DNA of 64,000 bases, taken from NCBI RefSeq assembly GCF_900156265.1, contig NZ_FTNE01000003.1, positions 1-64,000 on the forward strand, written 5' to 3'. This DNA is from Acidiphilium rubrum. GTDB taxonomy: Bacteria > Pseudomonadota > Alphaproteobacteria > Acetobacterales > Acetobacteraceae. The translations under genes and the position numbers were made by a program. A model generated the notes under the pieces. It searched no databases. It was given only the letters and a program-made list of their open reading frames with translations, and had not been told where the DNA came from. Of the stretch, positions 63,225-64,000 are shown one piece after another (within the stretch, counting starts at the first letter, position 1; the number at the start of each line of letters is the position of its first letter).

Positions 63225-63683
63225 ATGCCATCCTGCGTTCCCTTCGAACAGTTACAAATCGGCCAGACCGCCTCGCTCGGCAAGACCATCACCGAGGCCG
63301 ATATTCTGCTGTTCTCCGCCGTTTCGATGGATACCAACCCGGTGCATCTGAACGAGGAGCTTGCGGCGGAAACTCTGTTCAAGGGCCGCGTCGCGCACGG
63401 GATGCTGTGCGGCAGCCTGATTTCGGCCGTGCTCGGCACCGTGCTGCCCGGGCTCGGCACGATTTATCTCACCCAGTCGATGCGGTTTCGCGCGCCGGTG
63501 CGGATCGGCGATACGGTGACCGCCGTTGTTGAAGTCGCAGCACTCGACCATGAGCGGAAACGCGCGACCATGCGCACGCGCTGCCTGGTGCGCGGCAAAG
63601 TGGTGATCGAAGGCGAGGCGGTGGTGATTCCGCCCGGCGAAGCGGTGGTTGCGGTCGCTGAAACCCCGCGCGCCGCCGAATGA
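63225..63683 (+). CDS. MaoC-like dehydratase
   Basis: 152 aa hot-dog fold. SMDTNPVHLNEELAAETLFKGRVAHGML carries the (R)-specific hydratase motif with Asp and His that hydrate enoyl-CoA. ATG 63225 is the likely start. Overlaps ribF by four bases. Chain-length preference unknown. Confidence 0.88.
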   Translation: MPSCVPFEQLQIGQTASLGKTITEADILLFSAVSMDTNPVHLNEELAAETLFKGRVAHGMLCGSLISAVLGTVLPGLGTIYLTQSMRFRAPVRIGDTVTAVVEVAALDHERKRATMRTRCLVRGKVVIEGEAVVIPPGEAVVAVAETPRAAE

Positions 63684-64000
63684 TCCGCGTGGTTCGCGAC
63701 TGGCGCGCGGTTCCGGGCGAGGCGCGCGGTGCCTCGGTCGCGCTGGGGAATTTCGATGGCGTGCACCGTGGGCATATCAAGGTGCTGCAGGCGGCTCATG
63801 CGGCGCGGCCGGATGCGCCGCGCGCGGTGCTGAGCTTTGCGCCGCACCCGCGCGAGTTTTTTCGCCCGGACGATCCGCCGTTCCGCCTGACGCTGGAAGC
63901 CGAACGCGCCGCCGCGCTGCAGGCCCAGGGCGTCGATATTCTGTATGAGCTGAGGTTCGACCGCGCGTTTGCGATGAGTCCGGCGACCGATTTCATTGGT
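63680..64000 (+). CDS. ribF: Bifunctional riboflavin kinase/FAD synthetase, N-terminal part
   Basis: 107 codons, open at the right edge. VALGNFDGVHRGHIKVLQAA and FAPHPREFFRPDDPP are the FAD synthetase nucleotidyltransferase motifs. ATG 63680 sits in the MaoC stop codon. The riboflavin kinase domain lies beyond the window. Confidence 0.93.
   Translation, partial: MIRVVRDWRAVPGEARGASVALGNFDGVHRGHIKVLQAAHAARPDAPRAVLSFAPHPREFFRPDDPPFRLTLEAERAAALQAQGVDILYELRFDRAFAMSPATDFIG

Noticed and set aside
1-64000. CRISPR array, prophage, secretion or defence island
   Set aside because: No spaced direct-repeat array, phage structural genes or recognised defence genes; only a decayed vapBC.

Overview
This 64 kb window is the chromosome of a high-GC alphaproteobacterium. 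The conserved blocks (rpmF-plsX-fabH-ihfA-merR; argH-small lipoprotein-lysA-DUF4175; hprK-rapZ-EIIA-HPr-EI; a hut cluster that uses HutF and HutG), the lipoprotein and PhoX content and the protein style point to Acetobacteraceae, most likely an Acidiphilium-like acidophile. This is inference from gene order and family resemblance, not a database result. Genes are densely packed and many neighbours share an ATGA or TGATG stop/start overlap.

Layout. 0-2.5 kb: IS630-type transposase remnant, tRNA-Ser(UGA), a ferritin-like protein and a small membrane protein gene preceded by a perfect CRP-type box, facing a Crp/Fnr regulator gene. 2.7-8.0 kb: a four-gene minus-strand operon, gabD-type semialdehyde dehydrogenase plus a three-subunit molybdenum aldehyde oxidoreductase (paoABC-like, with the extra 4Fe-4S cysteines in the FAD subunit). 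8.1-10.2 kb: an accessory patch with hairpin repeats, an AT-rich frameshifted GNAT gene and an unrecognised Pro-rich protein. 10.3-16.7 kb: PhoX, BamE, then DUF177-rpmF-plsX-fabH-ihfA-merR. 16.7-20.9 kb: a 239-bp palindromic element, tRNA-Pro(GGG), a prolyl-oligopeptidase-like enzyme, small envelope proteins and a DJ-1/PfpI protein. 20.9-28.0 kb: argG, a TlpA-like thioredoxin, argH, a 40-aa lipoprotein, lysA and a DUF4175 protein. 28.1-31.4 kb: an HtrA-like protease in an operon with an OmpR-type two-component system, preceded by three 11-bp-phased repeats. 31.5-36.9 kb: glf and the regulatory PTS. 36.9-44.3 kb: hutF divergent from hutIHGU, a HutC palindrome between them, and hutC. 44.3-49.4 kb: glycosyltransferase, aspA, methyltransferase, trmJ, cysS. 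49.5-64 kb: an Nramp-family transporter behind a Fur-like palindrome, HAD phosphatase, a decayed vapBC, tandem GNAT genes, M20 peptidase, fetAB, a second copy of the Pro-rich protein, a membrane-regulator-membrane trio, an ABC exporter, an MFS exporter, DUF2125, a MaoC-like dehydratase and the start of ribF.

The most unusual signals are dispersed rather than one locus. (1) The two Pro-rich proteins (9.4 and 56.1 kb) are paralogues that carry their upstream DNA with them: a tandem 12-bp repeat exactly the same distance from a GTG start, then a REP-like hairpin. (2) A hairpin repeat occurs seven times at five loci, with compensatory changes in its stem, mostly just after stop codons, and twice as a 130-bp inverted pair with a conserved centre. 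(3) Several regulator/operator pairs can be read directly (CRP-like, OmpR-type, Fur-like, HutC, and a candidate operator for a winged-helix regulator).
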